Assembly: GCA_900767585.1 (NCBI GenBank)
Contig: CAAFZP010000003.1
Location: 1 to 35,379, forward strand
From: Lachnospiraceae bacterium
GTDB taxonomy: Bacteria > Bacillota > Clostridia > Lachnospirales > Lachnospiraceae
Direction: 5' to 3'
DNA: 35,379 nucleotides
Positions 15,478 through 23,051 of this stretch are shown here, piece by piece (within the stretch, counting starts at the first letter, position 1; each line of letters starts with the position of its first letter). The notes beneath the pieces are model-generated. The model made no database searches. It worked only from the letters and a program-made list of their open reading frames with translations, and had not been told where the DNA came from. The position numbers and the translations under genes are program-made.

Positions 15478-15849
15478 TTAGTTCAAAGTAGCCAATACAT
15501 CGCCTGCTTCAACTGCATCACCTGCTGAAACGTTGATGCTTGCAACTGTTCCGTCTTCCGGAGCTACCACATCATTTTCCATCTTCATAGCCTCAAGGAT
15601 CAGGATCACATCACCCTTCTTTACAGCTGTACCAACGCTTGCCTTTACATTCAGGATCTTACCTGGCATTGGAGCTGCAACCTCGATAGAGCCTGCTGCT
15701 GCGGCTGGAGCTGCTGGAGCTGTCGGAGCTGGTGCTGCGGCTGCAACTGGTGCTGGAGCTGTTGCGGCTGCCGGAGCTGCACCTGCGCCTAATTCTTCTA
15801 CTGCTACATCATAAGCTGTACCATTTACAGTGATTCTATAATTCTTCAT
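15478..15849 (-). CDS. mmdC: biotin carboxyl carrier protein (decarboxylase gamma/1.3S type)
   Basis: This 123-residue protein carries the mobile biotin of the complex. The C-terminal biotinyl domain (about 55-123) contains EAMKMEND, with Lys89 as the biotin site. An Ala/Pro linker (about 21-53) joins it to a short N-terminal segment (residues 1-20) that likely docks on a transferase. This layout is that of GcdC/MmdC and transcarboxylase 1.3S. The GCTGCTG-type codon runs of the linker make low-complexity DNA, so other-strand reading frames here are not meaningful. It shares an operon with two different transferases that would both use it. Confidence 0.95.
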   Translation of the reverse strand: MKNYRITVNGTAYDVAVEELGAGAAPAAATAPAPVAAAAPAPTAPAAPAAAAGSIEVAAPMPGKILNVKASVGTAVKKGDVILILEAMKMENDVVAPEDGTVASINVSAGDAVEAGDVLATLN

Positions 15850-15873
15850 GTTAATTTCCTCCTAATATATCAA

Positions 15874-16842
15874 TTATTTTCTTGCACGACGAATCGAACG
15901 TACAACGAGTTTATCTTTACTTACTGCACCATTGCCTGCCTGTCCCTCAGCAGCATAAATAGCGGCTGTGATAACGGCTACAAGCTCTGCATCGTTCATC
16001 AGATTGCCTGCGGCTGGTGCCGGTGTAGCAGCCTTTGCTGGTGCTGCCGGCTTGCTCTCTTCCTTCTTCAGATCTTCGATCTTCGGCTTCTTTGCGAAAA
16101 GTGCCGGAAGGAACTTAAACAGTGAAATAATAAATGAGATGAAAATCAAAACTACAAATACAGTACCCATACCGAGCAAAGTATTCATACCTGCCTGCTT
16201 CATCAGCTCTGTCTTGGAGTATACAGCAGAGACTACCATCTCATCCGGAAGATACTCGTACACACCCTGCATCTCATTGTCGATGCCCTGCTGTACAACA
16301 TCTTCTACACTGGAATAGTAACTGCCATACTGGGAGAAGAATTCATCCTCTGAACCATAGTACTGTGCAATCTCCTGTCGAACGGCATCTGCATTATATT
16401 TCTGCATTGCCTGATCGAGCTTGATGTAATATTCTGGATTTTCTACAAATTTTACTGTAATTTCTACGTCTCTGTTTGCAGCTTTATTTGTTACCGTAAC
16501 AGATACAGAATCTGCTGCGTTTTCAATCTTATAATCAACTGCATTCAAATCCATGCCAACACCGTTGATATAAGGAGAGAAATCCTGGAAATCTCCAACC
16601 TTATCGGTCTCCTGTGCCTGCTTGATGCCCTTTACTGCGGACTTTTCAAAATCGGTTCCGTCTGATTCATAATATTCAGCATACTCATCGCTGACATTTT
16701 CATACTGGCTGAACAGATACATCGTGTCAATCACAATCTGGTCATCTTCATAATCAAACGGCTTTTCTACCTCATTGCTGCAGGCAGTCAAGGAAAACAT
16801 CATAGCTAACATGGAAACAAGAATTAATAATTTTTTCTTCAT
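15874..16842 (-). CDS. lipoprotein fused to OadG-like gamma subunit
   Basis: The 322-residue protein starts with a lipoprotein signal peptide; LTAC gives Cys21 as the lipidated residue. Residues about 30-215 form an acidic, Tyr-rich extracellular domain I do not recognise; it may resemble DUF3887-type regions. A membrane segment (about 220-246, LLGMGTVFVVLIFISFIISL) matches the N-terminal helix of OadG. A Pro/Ala linker (264-280) and a C-terminal ELVAVITAAIYAAEG...VVRSIRRARK follow, as in OadG family subunits, which hold the peripheral transferase to the membrane pump. Predicted topology is lipidated N-terminus outside and C-terminus inside. Position between the transferase and carrier genes supports a gamma role. 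Confidence 0.8.
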   Translation of the reverse strand: MKKKLLILVSMLAMMFSLTACSNEVEKPFDYEDDQIVIDTMYLFSQYENVSDEYAEYYESDGTDFEKSAVKGIKQAQETDKVGDFQDFSPYINGVGMDLNAVDYKIENAADSVSVTVTNKAANRDVEITVKFVENPEYYIKLDQAMQKYNADAVRQEIAQYYGSEDEFFSQYGSYYSSVEDVVQQGIDNEMQGVYEYLPDEMVVSAVYSKTELMKQAGMNTLLGMGTVFVVLIFISFIISLFKFLPALFAKKPKIEDLKKEESKPAAPAKAATPAPAAGNLMNDAELVAVITAAIYAAEGQAGNGAVSKDKLVVRSIRRARK

Positions 16843-16859
16843 TTCTCTGTCACCTTTCC

Positions 16860-18284
16860 TTATACTGCTCCGTGCTTCTTATATGGTCTGTCCTCATTCT
16901 TTGTACTAAGCATATCAAATGCTGCGATTACACGCTTTCTTGTAGCATCCGGCTCAATGATATCATCGATATAACCACGCTTTGCTGCTGCAAGTGCGCT
17001 TGACTGAAGCTCTGTATAAGCTTTCTTTTTCTCTGCGATAAATGCAGCCTTGTCAGCTGCTTCTGCGATTTCCTTCTCATACATGATCTTGACAGCCATC
17101 TCAGGATCCATCGTACCGATCTTTGCGCATGGCCATGCATATACCATATCTGCGCCGATTGCCTTGGAATTCATGATTGTGTAAGCAGTTCCGAATGCAT
17201 CGCCCATCACAACTGTTACCTTCGGTACCGTTGCATCTGCAAATGCGTATGTGAGCTTGGCTGCTGCATCTGCGATTGTTCTCTCGTTTGATACAGTTGC
17301 TACAAATCCCTTTGCATTTACAAGTGTGAGTACAGGGATATTGAATGCATCACAGAACTTCACGAAATCTGCAGCGATATAAGCACCGCTTGTAGAGAGA
17401 AGCTCTCCGCCGTCAGCTGCCTGGTTTGCCACGCATCCAACTGTCGCGCCGTTCAACTTGATCAGTCCAAGAACCATGTCCTTTGCATAATCTTTCTTTA
17501 CTTCTACGAATACGTTGTTATCTGCGATGTTCTGCAATACAACTCTTGCATCCTTTGCGAATCCATCGAGATTCGGAATGATACGGTTCAGATCGTCTGT
17601 ACAATCGGACTCTGCATCTTCCATGTTGTTGTCAGGGAGCATATCCACAAGGCTTCTGATGTTTGCAAGTGTTGCAGCATCATCCTCGAATACACCATCT
17701 ACAAGAGAAGAATTCTCGCTAAGGTAAGCTGCAGATGCTGTATCAAGCTTTGCCTGATAATTTCCATCCAGTGCATTTGGGCTGTTAACAAATAACTTAC
17801 CACCCTCTGCTGTCATAAATGTAAAGTCTGTAAGTGTTGGAATAAGCGCTGCTCCACCACCGCATGTTCCAAAAATTGCAGTAATCTGTGGGATTACTCC
17901 TGACGCAAGTGTCTGCTTCAGATAAACCTCTCCGAATGCATTTAAAGCATCGGTTGCCTCCTGCAGACGAAGTCCTGCACAATCGATCAAACCGATCACA
18001 GGTGCGCCTACTTTCATAGCCATGTCATAAATCTTAGCAATCTTCTTTGCGTGCATCTCACCGATTGCACCACCAAGCACGGTTGCATCCTGGCTGTATA
18101 CATACACCAGTTTTCCATTGATGACACCATATCCAGTAATAACACCGTCTTTTGGAGTATCATTTTCCTGCATGTTGAAGTCTGTATTTCTAGCTGTTAC
18201 ATAAGCACCAACTTCAACAAAGCTCGCTTCGTCTAGCAAAGAAGAAATTCTGTCACTTGCTGACAATGTAAGTTTGTTACTCAT
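16860..18284 (-). CDS. mmdA: CoA-type carboxyltransferase (MmdA/PccB-like decarboxylase alpha subunit)
   Basis: This 474-residue protein has the two crotonase-like carboxyltransferase halves of the AccD/PccB/MmdA family, which move a carboxyl group between acyl-CoA and biotin. The first oxyanion-hole region is GTCGGGAA (139-146), and the DCAGLRLQEA segment is at 101-110. The second half carries VVMGDAFGTAYTIMNSKAIGAD. The protein is shorter than typical MmdA/PccB (about 510-520) and rather divergent, so the acyl-CoA (methylmalonyl-, malonyl- or glutaconyl-) cannot be named with confidence. The ATG at 18284 has a GGAGGG site. It is the first gene of the operon, with a promoter and leader hairpin upstream. 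Confidence 0.9.
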   Translation of the reverse strand: MSNKLTLSASDRISSLLDEASFVEVGAYVTARNTDFNMQENDTPKDGVITGYGVINGKLVYVYSQDATVLGGAIGEMHAKKIAKIYDMAMKVGAPVIGLIDCAGLRLQEATDALNAFGEVYLKQTLASGVIPQITAIFGTCGGGAALIPTLTDFTFMTAEGGKLFVNSPNALDGNYQAKLDTASAAYLSENSSLVDGVFEDDAATLANIRSLVDMLPDNNMEDAESDCTDDLNRIIPNLDGFAKDARVVLQNIADNNVFVEVKKDYAKDMVLGLIKLNGATVGCVANQAADGGELLSTSGAYIAADFVKFCDAFNIPVLTLVNAKGFVATVSNERTIADAAAKLTYAFADATVPKVTVVMGDAFGTAYTIMNSKAIGADMVYAWPCAKIGTMDPEMAVKIMYEKEIAEAADKAAFIAEKKKAYTELQSSALAAAKRGYIDDIIEPDATRKRVIAAFDMLSTKNEDRPYKKHGAV

Positions 18285-18311
18285 TTTAAGCCCTCCACTT
18301 TTATTTATTAT

Positions 18312-18332
18312 GGGTTTTCTGATAGGAAACCC
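18312..18332 (-). promoter_or_regulatory. leader hairpin of the decarboxylase operon
   Basis: In the predicted leader, GGGTTTCC on the minus strand can pair with GAAAACCC around a 5-base loop (8 bp with one G-U). It sits just after the predicted transcription start (about 18343) and before an A-rich run and the GGAGGG site. It may stabilise the mRNA. Confidence 0.4.
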
Positions 18333-18343
18333 AATTTCTTCCG

Positions 18344-18378
18344 ATTGTAATTGTAAATCTTTTTACGACTGAAATCAA
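18344..18378 (-). promoter_or_regulatory. promoter of the decarboxylase operon
   Basis: On the minus strand, -35 TTGATT (18378-18373) is 17 bases from -10 TACAAT (18355-18350). A second TACAAT follows directly at 18349-18344. The position between the pgsA terminator and mmdA fits an independent transcript. Confidence 0.6.
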
Positions 18379-18420
18379 GTCAAAATCACATTCTTTGTCA
18401 TAGATTTGCAATAAAAAAGA

Positions 18421-18474
18421 AAAATCTGTAAAAAGCCTTAAACATTTATGTTCCATCCGCTTTTTACAGATTTT
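18421..18474 (-). terminator. strong rho-independent terminator after pgsA
   Basis: A perfect 16-bp stem (18421-18436 with 18459-18474) has a 22-base loop. On the minus strand it is followed by TCTTTTTTAT. It starts 10 bases after the pgsA stop and closes the ftsK-fhs-folD-rimO-pgsA stretch. Confidence 0.9.
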
Positions 18475-18484
18475 AAAGCCACTC

Positions 18485-19024
18485 TTATTTTGTATTAGAA
18501 AGCACGTTTTTATTCTTCACCAGATAATCAATCAAAGAAATGATTGTCAACGCCAGTGCCAGATAGATCAGCACATTCTCTATGATGTGAACAGTGCTTC
18601 CGCCGAAGTCACAGATCAGCAAAATCACCATGAACATCTGACAGACTGTCTTAATCTTGCCCCACCATCCGGCAGCGATCACGACGCCGTTGTCGGATGC
18701 AACAAGCCGGAAGCCGCTGATGATAAACTCTCTTGCGATAATCACGATTACAACCCACGCTGGAATCCGGTCCAGATCGATCAAAGCGATCATCGCAGAG
18801 CAGACAAGCAGCTTGTCCGCAAGCGGATCCATGAACTTTCCAAAGTCTGTGATCAGGTTATATTTTCTTGCGATTTTTCCGTCGAGCATGTCCGTGAGAC
18901 TTGCCAGACAGAACAGTGCAAGCGCAATCCATTTTCCTCCCGGGATTCCAGGCACCATTAAGGCTACCAGGAAAAATGGTATCATGATCATTCTAAGTAT
19001 CGTTAATTTATTCGGCAGATTCAT
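18485..19024 (-). CDS. pgsA: CDP-diacylglycerol-glycerol-3-phosphate 3-phosphatidyltransferase
   Basis: PgsA is an inner-membrane enzyme that makes phosphatidylglycerol phosphate, the first step toward phosphatidylglycerol. The 179-residue protein has the CDP-alcohol phosphotransferase signature: Asp45, Asp48-Gly49, Ala52-Arg53, Gly62, Asp66 and Asp70 (TDMLDGKIARKYN then GKFMDPLAD). Four or more hydrophobic segments surround it. Its start overlaps the end of rimO by 17 bases, with the GGAGGG site inside rimO, so translation is coupled. A strong terminator follows. Confidence 0.97.
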   Translation of the reverse strand: MNLPNKLTILRMIMIPFFLVALMVPGIPGGKWIALALFCLASLTDMLDGKIARKYNLITDFGKFMDPLADKLLVCSAMIALIDLDRIPAWVVIVIIAREFIISGFRLVASDNGVVIAAGWWGKIKTVCQMFMVILLICDFGGSTVHIIENVLIYLALALTIISLIDYLVKNKNVLSNTK

Positions 19025-20363
19025 CCAAAATCCCTCCTATCATATCATATGGTCCTACCTCATTGATCCGGACATCTACGATCTGTCCGGACATCAGCTC
19101 ATAATCGCAGTTCACAAACACCAGTCCGTCCACGCCCGGTGCATCCCGGTATGTCCGTCCGACATAGACATCATCATCGGAAGAATATCCCTCAACGATG
19201 ACCTGCATGGTCTTCCCGACAAATGTCTCGTTTTTATCTAAGGAGATTTCCTGCTGCAACTCCATAATCTCATTGCGCCACTGTGTGGCTGTCTCCTCAT
19301 CGATCTGGTTTTCAAACGTCGCTGCCGGCGTTCCGTCTTCTCTGGAATAAGTAAATACGCCGACACGGTCAAGTTCCTGTTCATCCAAGAATGCCATCAG
19401 CGCCTCATGCTCTTCCTGCGTCTCACCCGGGAAACCGGCGATCAGAGATGTACGGATTGCAATATCCGGGGCTGCCTCCCGCAGCTTCCCGATTACTGCT
19501 TCGATACTTGCACGGTCTGTCCGTCTTCCCATCCGCTTTAGGATTGCATCCTCACTGTGTTGCATCGGCATATCAATATAATGCAGAAGCTTCGGTTCAT
19601 CCCGGAAGCAGTCAATCAGTTCGTCATAGATTTCCTCCGGATAACAGTACATCAGACGGATCCATTTGATTCCATCGATTTTTGCCAGTTCACGGACTAA
19701 CACATGCAGTCTTTTCTCCCCGTACAGGTCTTTTCCATAGCAGGTCGTCTCCTGTGCAACAAGCACCAGTTCCTCGATGCCCTGCGATGCCATATACTGT
19801 GCTTCCTTTATGAGCTGTTCCATCGGTACACTCCGGTAATGACCACGGATATGCGGGATGACACAGTAGGTACAGAATTTGTCACATCCCTCTGCAATCT
19901 TTAAATATCCCATAAATGTACCCGATGTGATGACCTTGTTTGATTCTGTGATCGTTGCCAGACGGTCAATATCATCGTAGACGCTGATTTCTTCTGCATC
20001 TTCGATACCATCGCGCGCCTTCAGTTCCTCAATCACATCCAAGATCTTATCGAAGCTGCTTGTTCCAAGACACGCATCAATCTCGGGAATCTCTGCAAAT
20101 ATCTCATCTTTAAACCGCTGTGCCATACATCCGGTCACGATCAGGTATTTTAGGTTCTGCTGTTTGAGCTTTGCCATCTCCAATACCGTATTTACACTTT
20201 CCTCCATCGCATCTTTGATGAAGCTGCACGTATTTACGATAATCGCATCGGCTTCCTGCTCATCGTTCGTAATATTGTAATTGTGCTTTGCGAGCAGTCC
20301 AAGCATTGCCTCGCTGTCGCAAAGATTCTTGTCACAGCCAAGTGACACCATCAGTATATTCAT
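19008..20363 (-). CDS. rimO: ribosomal protein S12 methylthiotransferase
   Basis: RimO is a radical-SAM enzyme that adds a methylthio group to an aspartate of ribosomal protein S12. Cys10, Cys46 and Cys79 (SLGCDKN, NTCSFI, TGCMAQR) fit the auxiliary cluster. Cys160, Cys164 and Cys167 (CDKFCTYC) bind the radical-SAM cluster. A C-terminal TRAM domain covers about the last 70 residues. The frame opens at a GTG at 20381 inside folD, but the ATG at 20363, 7 bases after the folD stop with GAGGA upstream, gives the standard N-terminus MNILMVSLGC and 451 residues. It overlaps pgsA by 17 bases. Confidence 0.96.
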   Translation of the reverse strand: MNILMVSLGCDKNLCDSEAMLGLLAKHNYNITNDEQEADAIIVNTCSFIKDAMEESVNTVLEMAKLKQQNLKYLIVTGCMAQRFKDEIFAEIPEIDACLGTSSFDKILDVIEELKARDGIEDAEEISVYDDIDRLATITESNKVITSGTFMGYLKIAEGCDKFCTYCVIPHIRGHYRSVPMEQLIKEAQYMASQGIEELVLVAQETTCYGKDLYGEKRLHVLVRELAKIDGIKWIRLMYCYPEEIYDELIDCFRDEPKLLHYIDMPMQHSEDAILKRMGRRTDRASIEAVIGKLREAAPDIAIRTSLIAGFPGETQEEHEALMAFLDEQELDRVGVFTYSREDGTPAATFENQIDEETATQWRNEIMELQQEISLDKNETFVGKTMQVIVEGYSSDDDVYVGRTYRDAPGVDGLVFVNCDYELMSGQIVDVRINEVGPYDMIGGILDESAE

Positions 20364-20370
20364 ACGTTTC

Positions 20371-21216
20371 TTATTCCTCACGCTCTGCAGCTTCCACGCA
20401 GTTATTCATCAGCATCGCGATTGTCATCGGTCCTACGCCGCCCGGAACCGGTGTGATAGCTCCGGCTACCGGTTCCACCGATGCAAAATCAACATCACCG
20501 CATAATTTGTTGTTGGCATCTCTGTGGATACCAACATCGATCACTGTCGCACCGTCCTTCACATACGATGCGTCGATCATCTTCGGCTTTCCGATCGCAA
20601 CGATCAGGATATCTGCCTCTTTACAGATTTCCTTTAAATTCTTTGTTCGCGAATGACAGATCGTGACGGTTGCATTCTCGCGCAGCATCAGAAGTGCCAT
20701 CGGCTTTCCAACGATATTGCTTCTACCGATCACAACGCAGTGTTTTCCCTCGATATCGATATCGGAACGCTTCAGAAGCTGGATGATTCCCGCCGGTGTA
20801 CACGATACGAATCCCGGTCTGCCAATACACAGGCTGCCGACACTCTCCGGATGGAATCCGTCTACATCCTTCTTCGGAGAGATCGCACCTATGATCTTCT
20901 CCTCGTTGATGTGCTTTGGAACCGGAAGCTGGACTAAGATTCCATGTACGCTGTCATCCTCGTTCAGATCCTTGATAATAGAGAGAAGTTCTTCCTCGGT
21001 TGTCTCCTCCGGAAGCTCAAACGCACGTGACTCGATGCCGATATAGGCACAGGCTTTCTTCTTGTTTCCAACATACACAGAGGATGCAGGATCATTTCCG
21101 ACCTGAATCACTGCCAGGCAGATGTCCTTGCCCTGTTCTTTTAAGGTAGAAACCTTCTCTTTTAATTCATCCTTGATCTGCTGGGAGATTTCTTTTCCGT
21201 TAATCAATTTTGCCAT
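20371..21216 (-). CDS. folD: bifunctional methylenetetrahydrofolate dehydrogenase/cyclohydrolase
   Basis: FolD interconverts 5,10-methylene-, methenyl- and 10-formyl-tetrahydrofolate in the cytoplasm. The 281-residue protein has the SVYVGNKKKAC segment with the catalytic Lys52, and VVIGRSNIVGKPMA, the nucleotide-binding signature. Near the end it has the family motif PVPGGVGPMTIAML. It lies 88 bases after the formate-tetrahydrofolate ligase gene, which supplies its 10-formyl substrate; the pair covers the C1 branch from formate. The start at 21216 has an AGAGGG site. Confidence 0.98.
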   Translation of the reverse strand: MAKLINGKEISQQIKDELKEKVSTLKEQGKDICLAVIQVGNDPASSVYVGNKKKACAYIGIESRAFELPEETTEEELLSIIKDLNEDDSVHGILVQLPVPKHINEEKIIGAISPKKDVDGFHPESVGSLCIGRPGFVSCTPAGIIQLLKRSDIDIEGKHCVVIGRSNIVGKPMALLMLRENATVTICHSRTKNLKEICKEADILIVAIGKPKMIDASYVKDGATVIDVGIHRDANNKLCGDVDFASVEPVAGAITPVPGGVGPMTIAMLMNNCVEAAEREE

Positions 21217-21304
21217 TGTTCTATCCCTCTTTCTTTACAACATTGTACACGATTTCAGATGCATGGTACATATACATATAGAATCGTATACAAATTGGTA
21301 CTTC

Positions 21305-22975
21305 TTAGAATAATCCGTGTGTTACACCTTCATCATCCACGAAGATCCGCTCTGCGGCTGGAACCTTAGGAAGTCCCGGCATCGTCATGATAGCTCCTGT
21401 GATTGCTACGACAAATCCGGCACCGGCACTTACATACACTTCCCGGATATTGACTGTGAACCCGGTCGGTCTGCCAAGTTTCTTCGCATCATCCGACAAT
21501 GAATACTGGTTTTTCGCCATGCAGACCGGCATATCTGCAAATCCCATCTCTTCGATCTTTGCAATCGCGCGATCTGCCTCTGCGGAATATGTCACACCAT
21601 CTGCACCGTAAATTTTCTTTGCAACCGTCTCAATCTTCTCTTTGATCGACAAGTTGTCTTCATATAATACTTTGAAGTGGCTTTCCTTTGTCTCTAATGT
21701 GTTAAGCACAGCCTTTGCAAGCTCAACACCGCCTTCGCCGCCTTTCTCCCATACATTTGCAAGGGCGAAATCACAGCCTCGCTTCTCACAGAATTCCTGT
21801 ACAAATGCAAGCTCTGCATCTGTATCGGATACGAAACGGTTCAAGGTTACAACTACCGGCACGCCGTAGAGCTGTAAGTTCTCGATATGCTTCTCTAAGT
21901 TCACAATGCCCTTTTCCAATGCTTCCAAGTTCTCTGCACCAAGGTCTGCCTTTGCCACACCACCGTTATATTTGAGTGCACGTACGGTTGCTACAAGCAC
22001 GACTGCATCCGGCTTTAACCCGGTCATGCGACACTTGATATCAAAGAATTTCTCAGCACCGAGATCGGCGCCGAAGCCTGCCTCTGTGATTACATAATCT
22101 GCAATCTTAAGCGCGGTCTGTGTTGCACGGACAGAGTTACAGCCATGTGCGATATTTGCAAATGGCCCGCCATGCACAAGTGCCGGTGTGTGCTCTAAGG
22201 TCTGGATCAGATTTGGTTTGATTGCATCCTTCAAAAGTGCTGTCATTGAACCGACACATTTTAATTCTCCGGCTGTAACAGGCTCATTATCTACATTGTA
22301 AGCAACGATAATTCTTGCAAGGCGTTCCTGCAGGTCCTTGATATCTGTTGCAAGACAGAGGATTGCCATAATCTCGGATGCAACCGTGATGACGAATCCA
22401 TCCTGACGCATCACGCCATCCCCCTTCTTGCCCATACCAACGATAATGTTACGAAGCACACGGTCATTCATATCCAGACAACGCTTAAATACGATACGTT
22501 TTGGATCGATGCGGAGTGCATTTCCCTGATGCATATGGTTATCCATAACAGCTGCAAGCAGATTGTTCGCAGACGTAATCGCATGGAAATCACCTGTAAA
22601 ATGCAGGTTTAAGTCTTCCATCGGCACAACCTGCGCATATCCACCACCGGCAGCTCCGCCCTTTACACCGAAGCATGGTCCAAGAGATGGCTCACGCAGA
22701 GCAATGACTGCTTTTTTGCCAAGCTTGCACATTGCCTGGCCAAGTCCTACGGTTACCGTTGTCTTTCCTTCTCCGGCCGGAGTCGGGTTAATTGCCGTCA
22801 CTAACACCAGCTTTCCGTTAGGATTGTTCTTTACAGACTGGATATACTCGTCCGATATCTTCGCCTTGTACTTTCCGTACATCTCGATATCATCCTCTGA
22901 CATACCAAGCTTTGCTGCCACGTTTTTGATTGGTTCCATCTCTGCCTGCTGTGCGATTTCAATGTCTGTTAACAT
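21305..22975 (-). CDS. fhs: formate-tetrahydrofolate ligase
   Basis: This enzyme uses ATP to join formate to tetrahydrofolate, giving 10-formyl-THF for purine and C1 metabolism or acetogenesis. The P-loop-like NPTPAGEGKTTVTVGLGQ lies at about 63-80, followed by LREPSLGPCFGVKGGAAGGG. The frame is open upstream to 23080 and would run into ftsK. The ATG at 22975 has GGAGG 10 bases upstream and gives 556 residues, the standard family length, so this start is chosen. No other acetogenesis gene is in the window, so a biosynthetic or formate-recycling role is as likely as a Wood-Ljungdahl one. Confidence 0.98.
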   Translation of the reverse strand: MLTDIEIAQQAEMEPIKNVAAKLGMSEDDIEMYGKYKAKISDEYIQSVKNNPNGKLVLVTAINPTPAGEGKTTVTVGLGQAMCKLGKKAVIALREPSLGPCFGVKGGAAGGGYAQVVPMEDLNLHFTGDFHAITSANNLLAAVMDNHMHQGNALRIDPKRIVFKRCLDMNDRVLRNIIVGMGKKGDGVMRQDGFVITVASEIMAILCLATDIKDLQERLARIIVAYNVDNEPVTAGELKCVGSMTALLKDAIKPNLIQTLEHTPALVHGGPFANIAHGCNSVRATQTALKIADYVITEAGFGADLGAEKFFDIKCRMTGLKPDAVVLVATVRALKYNGGVAKADLGAENLEALEKGIVNLEKHIENLQLYGVPVVVTLNRFVSDTDAELAFVQEFCEKRGCDFALANVWEKGGEGGVELAKAVLNTLETKESHFKVLYEDNLSIKEKIETVAKKIYGADGVTYSAEADRAIAKIEEMGFADMPVCMAKNQYSLSDDAKKLGRPTGFTVNIREVYVSAGAGFVVAITGAIMTMPGLPKVPAAERIFVDDEGVTHGLF

Positions 22976-23051
22976 ACGTTTTTGTCCTCCTGTCTCTTCC
23001 CTCTGTTGTTGATATTTCAACAGATTGGTACGAATCATTTTTTCGGATTCC

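Noticed and set aside
15533..15814. Plus-strand open frame rich in Ala and Gly opposite the biotin carrier gene
   Set aside because: It is a shadow of the Ala/Pro linker codons of the carrier protein; it has no ribosome binding site and no recognisable domain.
21217..21304. Tetrahydrofolate riboswitch between fhs and folD, or before fhs
   Set aside because: The spacers (88 and 76 bases) do not show the conserved THF riboswitch sequence pattern.
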